Assembly (NCBI GenBank): GCA_903915565.1
Contig: CAIWTG010000069.1
Location: 1-12,157, forward strand
Reading direction: 5' to 3'
From: an uncultured Chloroflexota bacterium
Lineage (GTDB): Bacteria; Chloroflexota; Dehalococcoidia; Dehalococcoidales; RBG-16-60-22
DNA length: 12,157 nucleotides
Made by a program: the position numbers and the translations under genes
The notes under the pieces: generated by a model
The model's input: only the letters and a program-made list of their open reading frames with translations
Database searches by the model: none
What the model was told of the DNA's origin: nothing
Part shown: piece by piece, positions 5,836 to 12,157 of the stretch
Layout: the number at the start of each line of letters is the position of its first letter
Numbering within the stretch: position 1 is the first letter of the stretch

Positions 5836-6530
5836 TTTGCTTTATGCCTCTGCTGAACCATCGTCAGGACTAAATTGACAACGTAAACTAAAATCAAGAG
5901 GATGACACTTAAAGCGATGGCATAGGCGAATTCACCCTTGCTGTTTTCACCAACGATATCGGTCGTCAACACCCTGGTTTGTCCCATTATATTGCCGCCG
6001 ACCATCATGGAAGCGCCGACCTCGGAGATAACCGCCCCGAATCCCGCCATAATCGCGGCTAATAACGGTAATTTTGCTTCCTTTAACAGTATCCACCCCA
6101 GCTGCCACCGCGATGCACCTAATGACGTTATCTGCAGGCGTAACTTAGGGTCGAGGGATTGTGTTGCCGCCATGGTGAAACCCACTACGATTGGCAAGGC
6201 AATGATGAACTGGGCAATAACCATGGCATAAGGTGTATACATTAAGTGCAATATTCCAAATGGGCCATTGCGCCAAAGGAACATACTGACTACCAGGCCA
6301 ACCACTACCGGCGGCAGACCCATCCCCGTGTTCACCAAGCTGACGACAAACCGCCTTCCCCAAAAACGGGTCAGCCCCAATACCGAACCCAATGGTATAC
6401 CGATAAAAAGGCTGATTAATGTGGCGGCGCCGGAGACAAGCAGAGAAAGCCAGGCTATTTGTAAGACCTGTGAGTCACCATGAAATAGCAGAACAAAGGC
6501 TTGCTTTATGCCGTCCCAAATCATGTCCAT
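5832..6530 (-). CDS. tupB: tungstate ABC transporter permease
   Basis: The 232-residue inner-membrane permease has about five to six hydrophobic helices. Its cytoplasmic EAA-type loop, LGASRWQLGWILLKEA, contacts the TupC ATPase. Size and the stretches MGLPPVVVGLVVS and SEVGASMMVGGNI are typical of TupB rather than ModB. It is the middle gene of a three-gene minus-strand operon: 79 bases follow tupA and the 3' end overlaps tupC by 4 bases. Two ATG codons (6530 and 6524) are possible starts and neither has a clear Shine-Dalgarno, so initiation may depend on coupling or on the hairpin upstream. Confidence 0.9.
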   Translation of the reverse strand: MDMIWDGIKQAFVLLFHGDSQVLQIAWLSLLVSGAATLISLFIGIPLGSVLGLTRFWGRRFVVSLVNTGMGLPPVVVGLVVSMFLWRNGPFGILHLMYTPYAMVIAQFIIALPIVVGFTMAATQSLDPKLRLQITSLGASRWQLGWILLKEAKLPLLAAIMAGFGAVISEVGASMMVGGNIMGQTRVLTTDIVGENSKGEFAYAIALSVILLILVYVVNLVLTMVQQRHKAK

Positions 6531-6541
6531 AGGCAGATTGT

Positions 6542-6572
6542 AAGGCTCCCTATGTATAAGATAGGGAGCCTT
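6542..6572. promoter_or_regulatory. 12-bp perfect hairpin between tupA and tupB
   Basis: Arms 6542-6553 and 6561-6572 pair perfectly around a 7-base loop. No uridine run follows in either direction, so it is not a standard intrinsic terminator. Placed between the binding-protein gene and the permease gene, it could stabilise the tupA message 3' end or partly attenuate readthrough, giving more TupA than TupB/TupC, a common need in ABC importers. Confidence 0.7.
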
Positions 6573-6594
6573 GCCATATTACTATATAGTTACC

Positions 6595-6610
6595 GCCGAT
6601 TTCAATCGGC
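6595..6610. promoter_or_regulatory. small hairpin at the tupA stop codon
   Basis: GCCGAT and ATCGGC flank a 4-base loop, with one arm touching the tupA stop codon. A 10-base palindrome, ACTATATAGT (6581-6590), follows. Together with the stronger hairpin at 6542-6572 the short tupA-tupB gap is almost entirely palindromic. Confidence 0.5.
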
Positions 6611-7497
6611 TACACACTCCCCATGTCAGCTTCGCTCTTGCCGGCATCGGGGAAAAATAGGGCTTGCCCGTATTTATCTATGCCGTATTCGCTAATGAGT
6701 TTCTGCGTATCATCAGATACCATGAAGTCGCAGAAAGCCTTGGCGCCCGCGGCGTTGACATTAGTGAACATCGCCGGGTTAACCTGGATAACGTGGTAAA
6801 TATTCAGCAAAGCCGGGTCGCCCTGTACCAAGACATCTAGTGCCAGCACGGACTTATTGGCGAGATAACTCGCCCGGTCAGTAATACAATAACCATCTTT
6901 TTCCGAGGCAATGCGCAATAGGTCAAGCATGCCGGTGCCCGTGCCGCCTTCGATATACCATTGTGGATTGGACGTTGAATTATCGGCTACCGTATAGCCT
7001 GCTTTCTTCCAAAGACCTTTCTCCAGCACATCAGTGCCAGAGGCATCACCACGGCTGTAAAATTTAGCGCCGGAAGTAGCTATCTTTTTAAGCGCATTGA
7101 CGGCGGTGGTTGTGCCTTTAATACCGGCTGGGTCGGCAGCTGGGCCGACGATAATAAAATCATTATGCATTACCAGCAGGCGGTTGATGCCATAATTACC
7201 GCTCACAAATGTGACTTCGGCGGCCGGTGAGTGTACCAGCAAAACATCAGCGTTGCCCTGCTTACCCATGTTTATTGCCGCCCCGGAACCTACATAGACC
7301 GCTTTTACCTTATAACCGGTCTGTTGTTCGAAAATAGGGATTAGAACATCCATTAACCCGGAGTCCCTGGTAGAGGTGGTGCTGGCAAGGATTAGGTCCG
7401 GATTGTCTGGAGTTGGTGTTCCGCCACAACCAAAAGCGACGGGAAGCAGCCCCATCACTAATATTATGACTGACAAAATACCTAATAGTTTCTTCAT
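6610..7497 (-). CDS. tupA: tungstate-binding lipoprotein
   Basis: The 295-residue substrate-binding protein captures tungstate outside the membrane and delivers it to TupBC. The N-terminus is a lipoprotein signal (MKKLLG, hydrophobic core, AFGC with Cys24 as the lipidated residue) and a Pro/Thr/Asp linker. ASTTSTRDSGLMD (38-50) is the hallmark TupA oxyanion-binding motif, distinguishing it from ModA and phosphate-binding proteins. Further conserved stretches are GSGAAINMGKQGNADVLLVH, FYSRGDASGT and YCITDRASY. The Shine-Dalgarno GGAGG (7511-7515) is 13 bases from the ATG, longer than usual; an in-frame ATT three codons upstream would give shorter spacing. First gene of the tup operon. Tungstate uptake implies tungsten enzymes (aldehyde oxidoreductase or formate dehydrogenase type) elsewhere in the genome. 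Confidence 0.93.
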   Translation of the reverse strand: MKKLLGILSVIILVMGLLPVAFGCGGTPTPDNPDLILASTTSTRDSGLMDVLIPIFEQQTGYKVKAVYVGSGAAINMGKQGNADVLLVHSPAAEVTFVSGNYGINRLLVMHNDFIIVGPAADPAGIKGTTTAVNALKKIATSGAKFYSRGDASGTDVLEKGLWKKAGYTVADNSTSNPQWYIEGGTGTGMLDLLRIASEKDGYCITDRASYLANKSVLALDVLVQGDPALLNIYHVIQVNPAMFTNVNAAGAKAFCDFMVSDDTQKLISEYGIDKYGQALFFPDAGKSEADMGSV

Positions 7498-7538
7498 GTT
7501 CCGAATGTACCCTCCTTTATATGATTTAAGTAATCAGA

Positions 7539-7568
7539 ATTATATCATCCATAATATAACAATTGCAA
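7539..7568 (-). promoter_or_regulatory. tup operon promoter with a possible ModE-like operator
   Basis: On the minus strand, TTGCAA (7563-7568) and TATAAT (7539-7544) are separated by 18 bases. Overlapping the -10 box, GTTATAT, 8 bases and ATATAAT (7539-7560) form an inverted repeat. ModE-type regulators of molybdate and tungstate uptake bind TATAT-type half sites with similar spacing, as I recall them. The region is very AT-rich, so chance is a real alternative. Confidence 0.5.
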
Positions 7569-7582
7569 TACTACAAGTAGTA
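7569..7582. repeat. 14-base inverted repeat directly upstream of the tup -35 box
   Basis: TACTAC and GTAGTA flank two bases, immediately beside the tup -35 (7563-7568) and about 30 bases from the divergent promoter. It could be an operator for either direction. No regulator gene is adjacent. Confidence 0.4.
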
Positions 7583-7610
7583 CATTGAGTGATTTTTTAG
7601 AAAATTATTT

Positions 7611-7639
7611 TTGACGTAGTAAGAGCCCTGTGTTACAAT
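7611..7639 (+). promoter_or_regulatory. sigma70-type promoter of the dehydrogenase-thiolase unit
   Basis: TTGACG (7611-7616) and TACAAT (7634-7639) have the ideal 17-base spacing. The predicted leader is about 55 bases, ending in GGGAGG (7689-7694) before the ATG. Confidence 0.7.
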
Positions 7640-7700
7640 TTTTATATAGTAATTTTTAAAGAAACCTACCCTATATCTGACTAAGGCTGGGAGGCTAAAT

Positions 7701-8459
7701 ATGGACGTTAAAGAAAGAGTAGCTCTGGTCACGGGCGGTTCGGGGGGATTGGGAGGAGTACATTGCCTTTCACTGGCGGCAGCCGGTTTCAAGGTTGCCG
7801 TAGTAGCACACACCCAACTAGAAAAAGCTAAATCTATCGTCGAAAAAATAAAGATGATGGGCAAACCGGCCATGGCGATAGAAATGGATGTGGCCAACAT
7901 GGATGAGGTGGAGGAAACCATAGAAAAAGTGGAAAAGACTCTTGGCCCCGTCGACGTCCTGGTAAACAACGCCGCCACCGGCATCGTACGCGCCGCCACC
8001 ATTACTAAAACAAAAATTCAGGATTGGATGGGGGATTTGGCCGTTAATTTGACCGGCCCCTTCAATACCATCAAGCGCTGTCTGCCGGGGATGATGGAGC
8101 GCGGGTGGGGACGCATCATCAATATCTCTTCCATCGCCGGTACGATGGGCGGCGCCGGGCAGTGCAGCTACGCCACCACCAAAGCCGGACTAATCGGCCT
8201 GACCAAGACCGTCGCCCTGGAAGCCTCACGCAAAGGCGTAACCTGCAATGCTCTCGTCCTCGGTGTCATGGACGCTGGGGCTTTTCATGAAGTATCGCCT
8301 GAATTCCAGGAACGCATCATCAGATCCACGGCGATGCGGCGCGCCGGCACGCCGGAAGAATTAAGCCACGTGGTGGTCTTCCTGGCTTCCGAAGAAAGCA
8401 GCTACATCACCGGCGAAGCTATTGAGATAAGCGGCGGCGCCGGATTATTCACTTTTTAA
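7701..8459 (+). CDS. short-chain dehydrogenase/reductase (FabG/acetoacetyl-CoA reductase-like)
   Basis: The 252-residue NAD(P)-dependent oxidoreductase has the classical SDR set: cofactor motif TGGSGGLG (11-18), Asp63 in MDV, NNA (89-91), Asn116, and catalytic Ser144, Tyr157 and Lys161 (YATTK). Length is normal for the family. The substrate is not fixed by sequence. Because a thiolase gene follows 65 bases downstream on the same strand, reduction of a 3-ketoacyl-CoA (or the reverse oxidation) is the most likely role, as in PhaA-PhaB type pairs or short-chain beta-oxidation. A FabG-like role in fatty-acid synthesis is possible but no other fab gene is nearby. The start is supported by GGGAGG 6 bases upstream and a strong promoter. 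Confidence 0.9.
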   Translation: MDVKERVALVTGGSGGLGGVHCLSLAAAGFKVAVVAHTQLEKAKSIVEKIKMMGKPAMAIEMDVANMDEVEETIEKVEKTLGPVDVLVNNAATGIVRAATITKTKIQDWMGDLAVNLTGPFNTIKRCLPGMMERGWGRIINISSIAGTMGGAGQCSYATTKAGLIGLTKTVALEASRKGVTCNALVLGVMDAGAFHEVSPEFQERIIRSTAMRRAGTPEELSHVVVFLASEESSYITGEAIEISGGAGLFTF

Positions 8460-8524
8460 CCGAAATACAGGGTGCGGGGAAAAACCCCTGACTGGTAAAA
8501 TTCATTAGAAAAAAGGAGAAACGC

Positions 8525-9796
8525 ATGAACGAGGCGGTAATAGTTAGCGGCGTCAGAACAGCCATTGGTAACTACGGCGGGGCATTACAGGATGTCCCGG
8601 CGGTCAAACTGGGCAGTATCGTAATTCAGGGCGCGATGAAAAAGGCCGGATTAAAGCCCAAGGGAGATACCAGGTTTGCGCCGGAATCGCTCAAGAACGC
8701 AGGCCAGATTGAGTTGGAAAAGAAGTACGATACATGGGATAGTTCCCTGCAGGGTGTCCAGGTGGACGAAGTTATCATGGGCAACGTCATCCAGGCAGGA
8801 CAGGGACAAAATCCCGCCCGCCAGGCCGCTATTTACGCCGGCGTTCCTAAAGAAGTCAACGCTTTCACGGTGAATAAAATCTGCGCCTCCGGTATGAAGG
8901 CTGTCGCTCTGGCTGCCCAGTCCATTAGAGCCGGCGACGCCCAGTGCGTAATAGCCGGCGGTATCGAGAATATGAGCTCAGTCCCCTACTATGTCCCCAA
9001 AATGCGCTGGGGAGCCAGAATGTTCAACGCTGAAATGGTTGACGGCATGGTCTATGACGGATTATGGGAAATTTTTTATAACTACCACATGGGCGTGACC
9101 TCGGAGAATATCGCCACCAAGTACGGCATCAGCCGCAAAGAACAAGACGAGTTCGCTTTAGAGAGCAACAACCGCGCCCTGGCGGCAATTAAGGCCGGTA
9201 CCTTCAAAGACGAGATTGTCCCGGTAGAAATTAGGATTAAGAAAGAAGTCAAAGCCTTTGATGTTGACGAGCATCCGCGAGAAACATCGGTGGAGCTGTT
9301 GGGCAAACTGCCCACGGTATTCAAAGCCGATGGCGGCGTAACCGCTGGCAACGCTTCCGCCATCACCGATGCAGGCGCCGCGCTGGTAGTGATGTCCGCC
9401 CAAAAAGCCAAAGAGGTCGGCGCTAAACCCATCGTTTCTATCCGCGCCTATGCCACCGGCGGCGTTGACCCCGCCTACATGGGCCTCGGCGTCGTCCCCG
9501 CCACCCAGAAAGCCCTTGACCTGGCCGGGCTTACCCTGAAAGACATTGACTGCATCGAGCTTAATGAGGCTTTCGCCTCGCAGTCTATCGGCTGCATCCG
9601 CGAGCTGGATATCGATATGAGCAAAACCAACCTGCACGGCGGCGGGATTTCACTGGGGCACCCCATCGGCTGCTCCGGCGCCAGAATCATCGTCACCCTG
9701 ATGAATGAGATGAAGCGCCGCAATCTACAGCTCGGCCTGGCTACCCTCTGCATCGGCGGCGGGCAGGGCATGGCGATTATCATCGAAAGAAAATAA
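8525..9796 (+). CDS. thiolase (acetyl-CoA C-acetyltransferase family) with N-terminal insertion
   Basis: The 423-residue enzyme would condense two acetyl-CoA or cleave 3-ketoacyl-CoA. The nucleophile Cys120 lies in NKICASGMKA, the oxyanion/base residues in NEAF (347-350) and GHPIG (His379), and the second catalytic cysteine in LCIGGGQG (Cys409), so all catalytic residues are present. It is about 30 residues longer than typical family members (~393). The extra length is an insertion at about residues 46-77, between AGLKP and VDEVIMGNV, which contains a charged segment (EKKYDTWDSS). The reading frame is unbroken there. AAAGGAG (8512-8518) precedes the ATG. Likely co-transcribed with the upstream dehydrogenase, and followed by a terminator. 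Confidence 0.93.
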   Translation: MNEAVIVSGVRTAIGNYGGALQDVPAVKLGSIVIQGAMKKAGLKPKGDTRFAPESLKNAGQIELEKKYDTWDSSLQGVQVDEVIMGNVIQAGQGQNPARQAAIYAGVPKEVNAFTVNKICASGMKAVALAAQSIRAGDAQCVIAGGIENMSSVPYYVPKMRWGARMFNAEMVDGMVYDGLWEIFYNYHMGVTSENIATKYGISRKEQDEFALESNNRALAAIKAGTFKDEIVPVEIRIKKEVKAFDVDEHPRETSVELLGKLPTVFKADGGVTAGNASAITDAGAALVVMSAQKAKEVGAKPIVSIRAYATGGVDPAYMGLGVVPATQKALDLAGLTLKDIDCIELNEAFASQSIGCIRELDIDMSKTNLHGGGISLGHPIGCSGARIIVTLMNEMKRRNLQLGLATLCIGGGQGMAIIIERK

Positions 9797-9828
9797 GAAA
9801 AAACATCTTTTCTAGTCTTTAAACTAAT

Positions 9829-9868
9829 AACGGGGCATACTTAAACGGTATGCCCCGTTTCATTTTTG
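9829..9868 (+). terminator. rho-independent terminator after the thiolase gene
   Basis: A 12-bp GC-rich stem (9829-9840 with 9848-9859) with a 7-base loop is followed by TTTCATTTTT. It lies 33 bases after the thiolase stop codon and separates this unit from the yhhQ group. Confidence 0.88.
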
Positions 9869-9915
9869 TGTTACAATAACTTGTAATCCGGACTCGAAGC
9901 TGTTGGATTTGATAC

Positions 9916-10593
9916 ATGAAAATTTCTTATCGTCTGGCGGTAATCACCGCCATATTCGTCACCTGCCTTATTACCGCCAACATCATCGCGGTTAAAGTCA
10001 TCAGTCTGGGTCCGTTCACCCTGCCGGCGGCTATCTTTGTTTTCCCCATTAGCTATATCTTCGGCGATGTTCTCACGGAAGTCTACGGCTACCAGGTCGC
10101 CCGCAGGATTATCTGGTTGGGCTTTATCTGTAACCTGATTTTCGTCTTCTTCGCCTGGATTGGGCAGATACTGCCCTCGGCTGATTTTTGGGGCGACCAG
10201 CAGGCATACGTCAGCATCCTCGGCATAACCTGGCGCATTCTGGCTGCCTCTTTCTGCGGCTACCTGGTGGGAGAGTTCGCCAACTCTTTTGTGCTGTCCA
10301 GGATGAAGATTTTAACCAAGGGCCGCTGGCTGTGGAGTCGAACCATCGGCTCGACGGTTATCGGACAGGCGCTGGATACATCGTTATTCATCACGATAGC
10401 CTATATCGGCACCGGCGCCACCCTGCCGACGATGATGCTCTACCACTGGGTGAGCAAGGTCGGCATTGAAGTCATCTTTACGCCGGCAACTTATGCCATT
10501 GTCGATTGGCTGAAGAAAAAAGAAAATATTGATACCTACGACTACCAGACCAAATACAATCCGTTTATCGTATCGGAAAAGGAAAAAGCCTGA
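9916..10593 (+). CDS. yhhQ: queuosine precursor transporter, YhhQ family
   Basis: The 225-residue membrane protein has about six helices and the family landmarks FVFPISYIFGDVLTEVYGY (second helix region) and STVIGQALDTSLF in the fifth. YhhQ-type proteins (COG1738, vitamin uptake-like) import queuine or 7-cyano-/7-aminomethyl-deazaguanine for tRNA queuosine modification. No queuosine biosynthesis gene is visible here, so salvage is a plausible role. An in-frame TGA at 9910-9912 makes the ATG at 9916 the only upstream start; its Shine-Dalgarno is weak (TTGGA). The stop codon overlaps the start of the hydrolase gene by one base. Confidence 0.88.
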   Translation: MKISYRLAVITAIFVTCLITANIIAVKVISLGPFTLPAAIFVFPISYIFGDVLTEVYGYQVARRIIWLGFICNLIFVFFAWIGQILPSADFWGDQQAYVSILGITWRILAASFCGYLVGEFANSFVLSRMKILTKGRWLWSRTIGSTVIGQALDTSLFITIAYIGTGATLPTMMLYHWVSKVGIEVIFTPATYAIVDWLKKKENIDTYDYQTKYNPFIVSEKEKA

Positions 10594-11363
10594 TGGAAAT
10601 ACGCATCCTCGGCGCACACTCGATTGAGTCTAAAGATGCCGGCTGCTCCAGCTTATTAGTTGACGACATCCTGGCGGTGGACGCCGGCGCGTTGACCGGA
10701 CACCTTTCGGTCAAGCAGCAGCTAAACCTCAAAGCCCTGCTGCTCACCCACTACCATTACGACCATATCCGCGACGTCCCGCTGCTGGGGATGACTTTTT
10801 ACCAGAGCAAGGCGTCCCTGGAAGTATATACGACCAAACCGGTCTACGACGCCCTGATGAAATACCTAATGGACGGTGAGCTTTATCCGGACTTTACCAA
10901 GCGGCCGCCGGAAAAACCGACTTTTAACTTCACCTTCCTGGAGCCGGGTAAAGCGGTGCCGGCTGCCGGCTATAGCATAATGCCGTTGATGGTCAACCAC
11001 GAAGTGCCGACGGTGAGCTACCAAATAACCACCTACGACGGGAAAAAGGCGTTCATCAGCGCAGACACCGGCCCGAAGTTAGAGGATTGCTGGAAACAGA
11101 TATCGCCGAACCTGCTCATCATGGAAACGGCGCTGCCGAACAGCGGCGAAGCGCGGGCGCTGCAGGCCGGACACCTCACCCCCTTCCTCCTCTATAAAGA
11201 ACTGGAGTCTTTCCGTAAAATAAGGGGCTACCTGCCCAAGGTTGTCATCTACCACATTGACCCGCTGGTTGAAGACCGTATTAAGAGCGAAATCCGCGAA
11301 GTAGAAAAAGCGCTATCAATACACATTCGCCTTGGCCGCGAAGGTATGAAAGTAAAAATCTAA
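10593..11363 (+). CDS. metallo-beta-lactamase-fold hydrolase
   Basis: The 256-residue protein has the dinuclear-metal signature HYHYDH (53-58), further candidate ligands His136 (NHEVP), Asp158 (SADTG), His194 (AGHLTP) and His221 (IYHI). These fit a phosphodiesterase or RNase Z-like branch of the superfamily rather than a true beta-lactamase. A class II cyclic-nucleotide phosphodiesterase is one candidate, but the exact substrate is unknown. Its start overlaps the yhhQ stop (TGATG), with AAGGA (10577-10582 region) upstream, so the two are translationally coupled. No signal peptide: cytoplasmic. Confidence 0.87.
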   Translation: MEIRILGAHSIESKDAGCSSLLVDDILAVDAGALTGHLSVKQQLNLKALLLTHYHYDHIRDVPLLGMTFYQSKASLEVYTTKPVYDALMKYLMDGELYPDFTKRPPEKPTFNFTFLEPGKAVPAAGYSIMPLMVNHEVPTVSYQITTYDGKKAFISADTGPKLEDCWKQISPNLLIMETALPNSGEARALQAGHLTPFLLYKELESFRKIRGYLPKVVIYHIDPLVEDRIKSEIREVEKALSIHIRLGREGMKVKI

Positions 11364-11387
11364 ACGGGAGAAAAGCCGATTAGCGAG

Positions 11388-11870
11388 TTGCGCTTTATCG
11401 TTGACGAGAACGTGGGCAAGCTGGCGCGGTGGCTGCGGATGTTGGGATACGATAGCGTATTTTTTAGCGGTGAGGATGACTCCCAAATGGTCAGGCAGGC
11501 GCTTTCTGAAAGCAGAATTTTGTTGACACGCGATACCGGCATTATGAAAAGGCGGGTGGTTAGTAGCGGACGGCTCAAGGCAGTTTTATTTAAGAGCGAG
11601 GAGCCGGAACAGCAGATGCAGCAGCTGGTGTCGGCAATAGATGTCAAAGCCCAATCTCACCCTTTCACCATCTGCCTCGAATGCAACCAGCCGCTCGTTG
11701 ATAGAACACCAGCCGAGGTCAAGGATAAAGTGCCGCCATATGTCTATAAAACGCAAACCCAGTACATGGAATGCCCTTCGTGCCGCCGCATCTACTGGCG
11801 GGGCACGCACTGGAAAGCGATGCTGCATAAGCTGGAAAAAACAGTTGGTATAAAATTTCAGGGGGTGTAA
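11388..11870 (+). CDS. Mut7-C PIN-like protein with C-terminal zinc ribbon
   Basis: The 160-residue protein starts RFIVDENVGKLARWLRMLGYD, the Mut7-C signature, with acidic Asp6 and the LLTRDTGIM motif (Asp49). The second half is a zinc ribbon: CLEC (96-99) and CPSC (129-132), followed by RRIYWRGTHW. Mut7-C domains are predicted PIN-like ribonucleases; no target is known. The annotated TTG at 11388 is 17 bases from the nearest Shine-Dalgarno (GGGAG, 11366-11370), while an in-frame ATT at 11379 has ideal 8-base spacing, so the start is uncertain by three codons. It is in the same frame as the upstream hydrolase, separated by a single TAA and 8 codons. Confidence 0.85.
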   Translation: MRFIVDENVGKLARWLRMLGYDSVFFSGEDDSQMVRQALSESRILLTRDTGIMKRRVVSSGRLKAVLFKSEEPEQQMQQLVSAIDVKAQSHPFTICLECNQPLVDRTPAEVKDKVPPYVYKTQTQYMECPSCRRIYWRGTHWKAMLHKLEKTVGIKFQGV

Positions 11871-11872
11871 CG

Positions 11873-12157
11873 ATGAATGTTTACGAAGCAGTTAAAAAAC
11901 GCCGGTCGATAAGGCGGTTCAAAAACAAGGCTGTGCCTTTTGCCGCGCTGGAGAAATGCATTGACGCGGCGAGGCTGGCACCCAGCGGCCGCAACCAGCA
12001 GGTCTGTGAATACGTCGTTATCAACGACGCCAAAGTGCTGCCGGGGATATTCGAGCATATCGGCGGGTCGGCTAAGTTGCCGCCGGATAAGGGCGGCCCT
12101 CGACCGGAACAGGCGCCCCAGGCTTACACCATCGTCCTCATTAATAAGACGCTGGAA
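11873..12157 (+). CDS. nitroreductase family protein, N-terminal part (3' end outside window)
   Basis: The frame is open from the ATG at 11873 to the window edge (95 residues). The N-terminus MNVYEAVKKRRSIRRF and APSGRNQQ (about 41-48) are the flavin-binding hallmarks of the nitroreductase (NfsB/FRP-like) family, which use FMN to reduce nitro groups, quinones or other acceptors with NAD(P)H. After NQQ the chain reads VCEYVVINDAKVL, a common order. AGGGGG (11860-11865) precedes the start, 2 bases after the Mut7-C stop, so it extends the same transcript. Confidence 0.85.
   Translation, partial: MNVYEAVKKRRSIRRFKNKAVPFAALEKCIDAARLAPSGRNQQVCEYVVINDAKVLPGIFEHIGGSAKLPPDKGGPRPEQAPQAYTIVLINKTLE

Noticed and set aside
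8476..8488. GGGG-AAAAA-CCCC hairpin between dehydrogenase and thiolase
   Set aside because: A 4-bp stem without T-run; too weak to call a terminator or regulator.
9158..9637. 159-residue minus-strand open frame inside the thiolase gene
   Set aside because: It is a shadow of a highly conserved GC-rich gene; the plus frame has all catalytic motifs.
1..12157. CRISPR array, insertion sequence, transposase or integrase
   Set aside because: No regularly spaced repeats and no recombinase-like protein found in any frame; the only sizeable repeats are the tRNA-derived ones.

Overview
The window looks like chromosomal DNA of an anaerobic bacterium with mid-range GC content. It carries a complete tungstate uptake operon (tupABC), a thiolase paired with a short-chain dehydrogenase, two EthD-like stress-barrel proteins, an orphan cupin, a DUF6629-type membrane protein and a Mut7-C protein. 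This mix fits a sediment or subsurface lineage such as Chloroflexota/Dehalococcoidia. That placement is a low-confidence inference from gene content: no marker gene is present, and anaerobic Firmicutes or Desulfobacterota relatives are not excluded.

Layout. Positions 1-876 hold the 3' part of an ABC-F ATPase gene. Next come two closely related EthD-like genes transcribed divergently from back-to-back promoters. The rightward one is followed by a small membrane protein with a Trk-like pore loop and a TrkA-C domain. A leftward cupin gene converges on it. Positions 2901-4690 are the unusual part. They hold a tRNA with a CAU anticodon (minus strand), a perfect 39-bp copy of its 3' end 802 bp away, and a third diverged copy a further ~907 bp out. 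Each interval carries one rightward gene (a GAF-domain protein and a DUF6629-like protein), and the two intervals begin with related promoter-bearing left ends. I read this as serial, tRNA-anchored accretion of single-gene cassettes, with the outer one older and decayed. No integrase is visible in the window.

Positions 4726-7497 hold tupA-tupB-tupC on the minus strand, with a promoter and candidate operators upstream of tupA and a strong hairpin between tupA and tupB. A divergent promoter at 7611-7639 drives a short-chain dehydrogenase and then a thiolase, a pair that could interconvert acetyl-CoA, acetoacetyl-CoA and 3-hydroxyacyl-CoA. A clear terminator closes this unit. From 9916 to the end, a tightly packed rightward group encodes a YhhQ-type queuosine-precursor transporter, a metallo-beta-lactamase-fold hydrolase, a Mut7-C PIN-like protein with a zinc ribbon, and the start of a nitroreductase gene.

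Stretches between genes are all under 300 bases. The three longest (2818-3099, 7498-7700, 9797-9915) are described as repeats, promoters or terminators. No CRISPR array, rRNA, transposase or integrase was seen.
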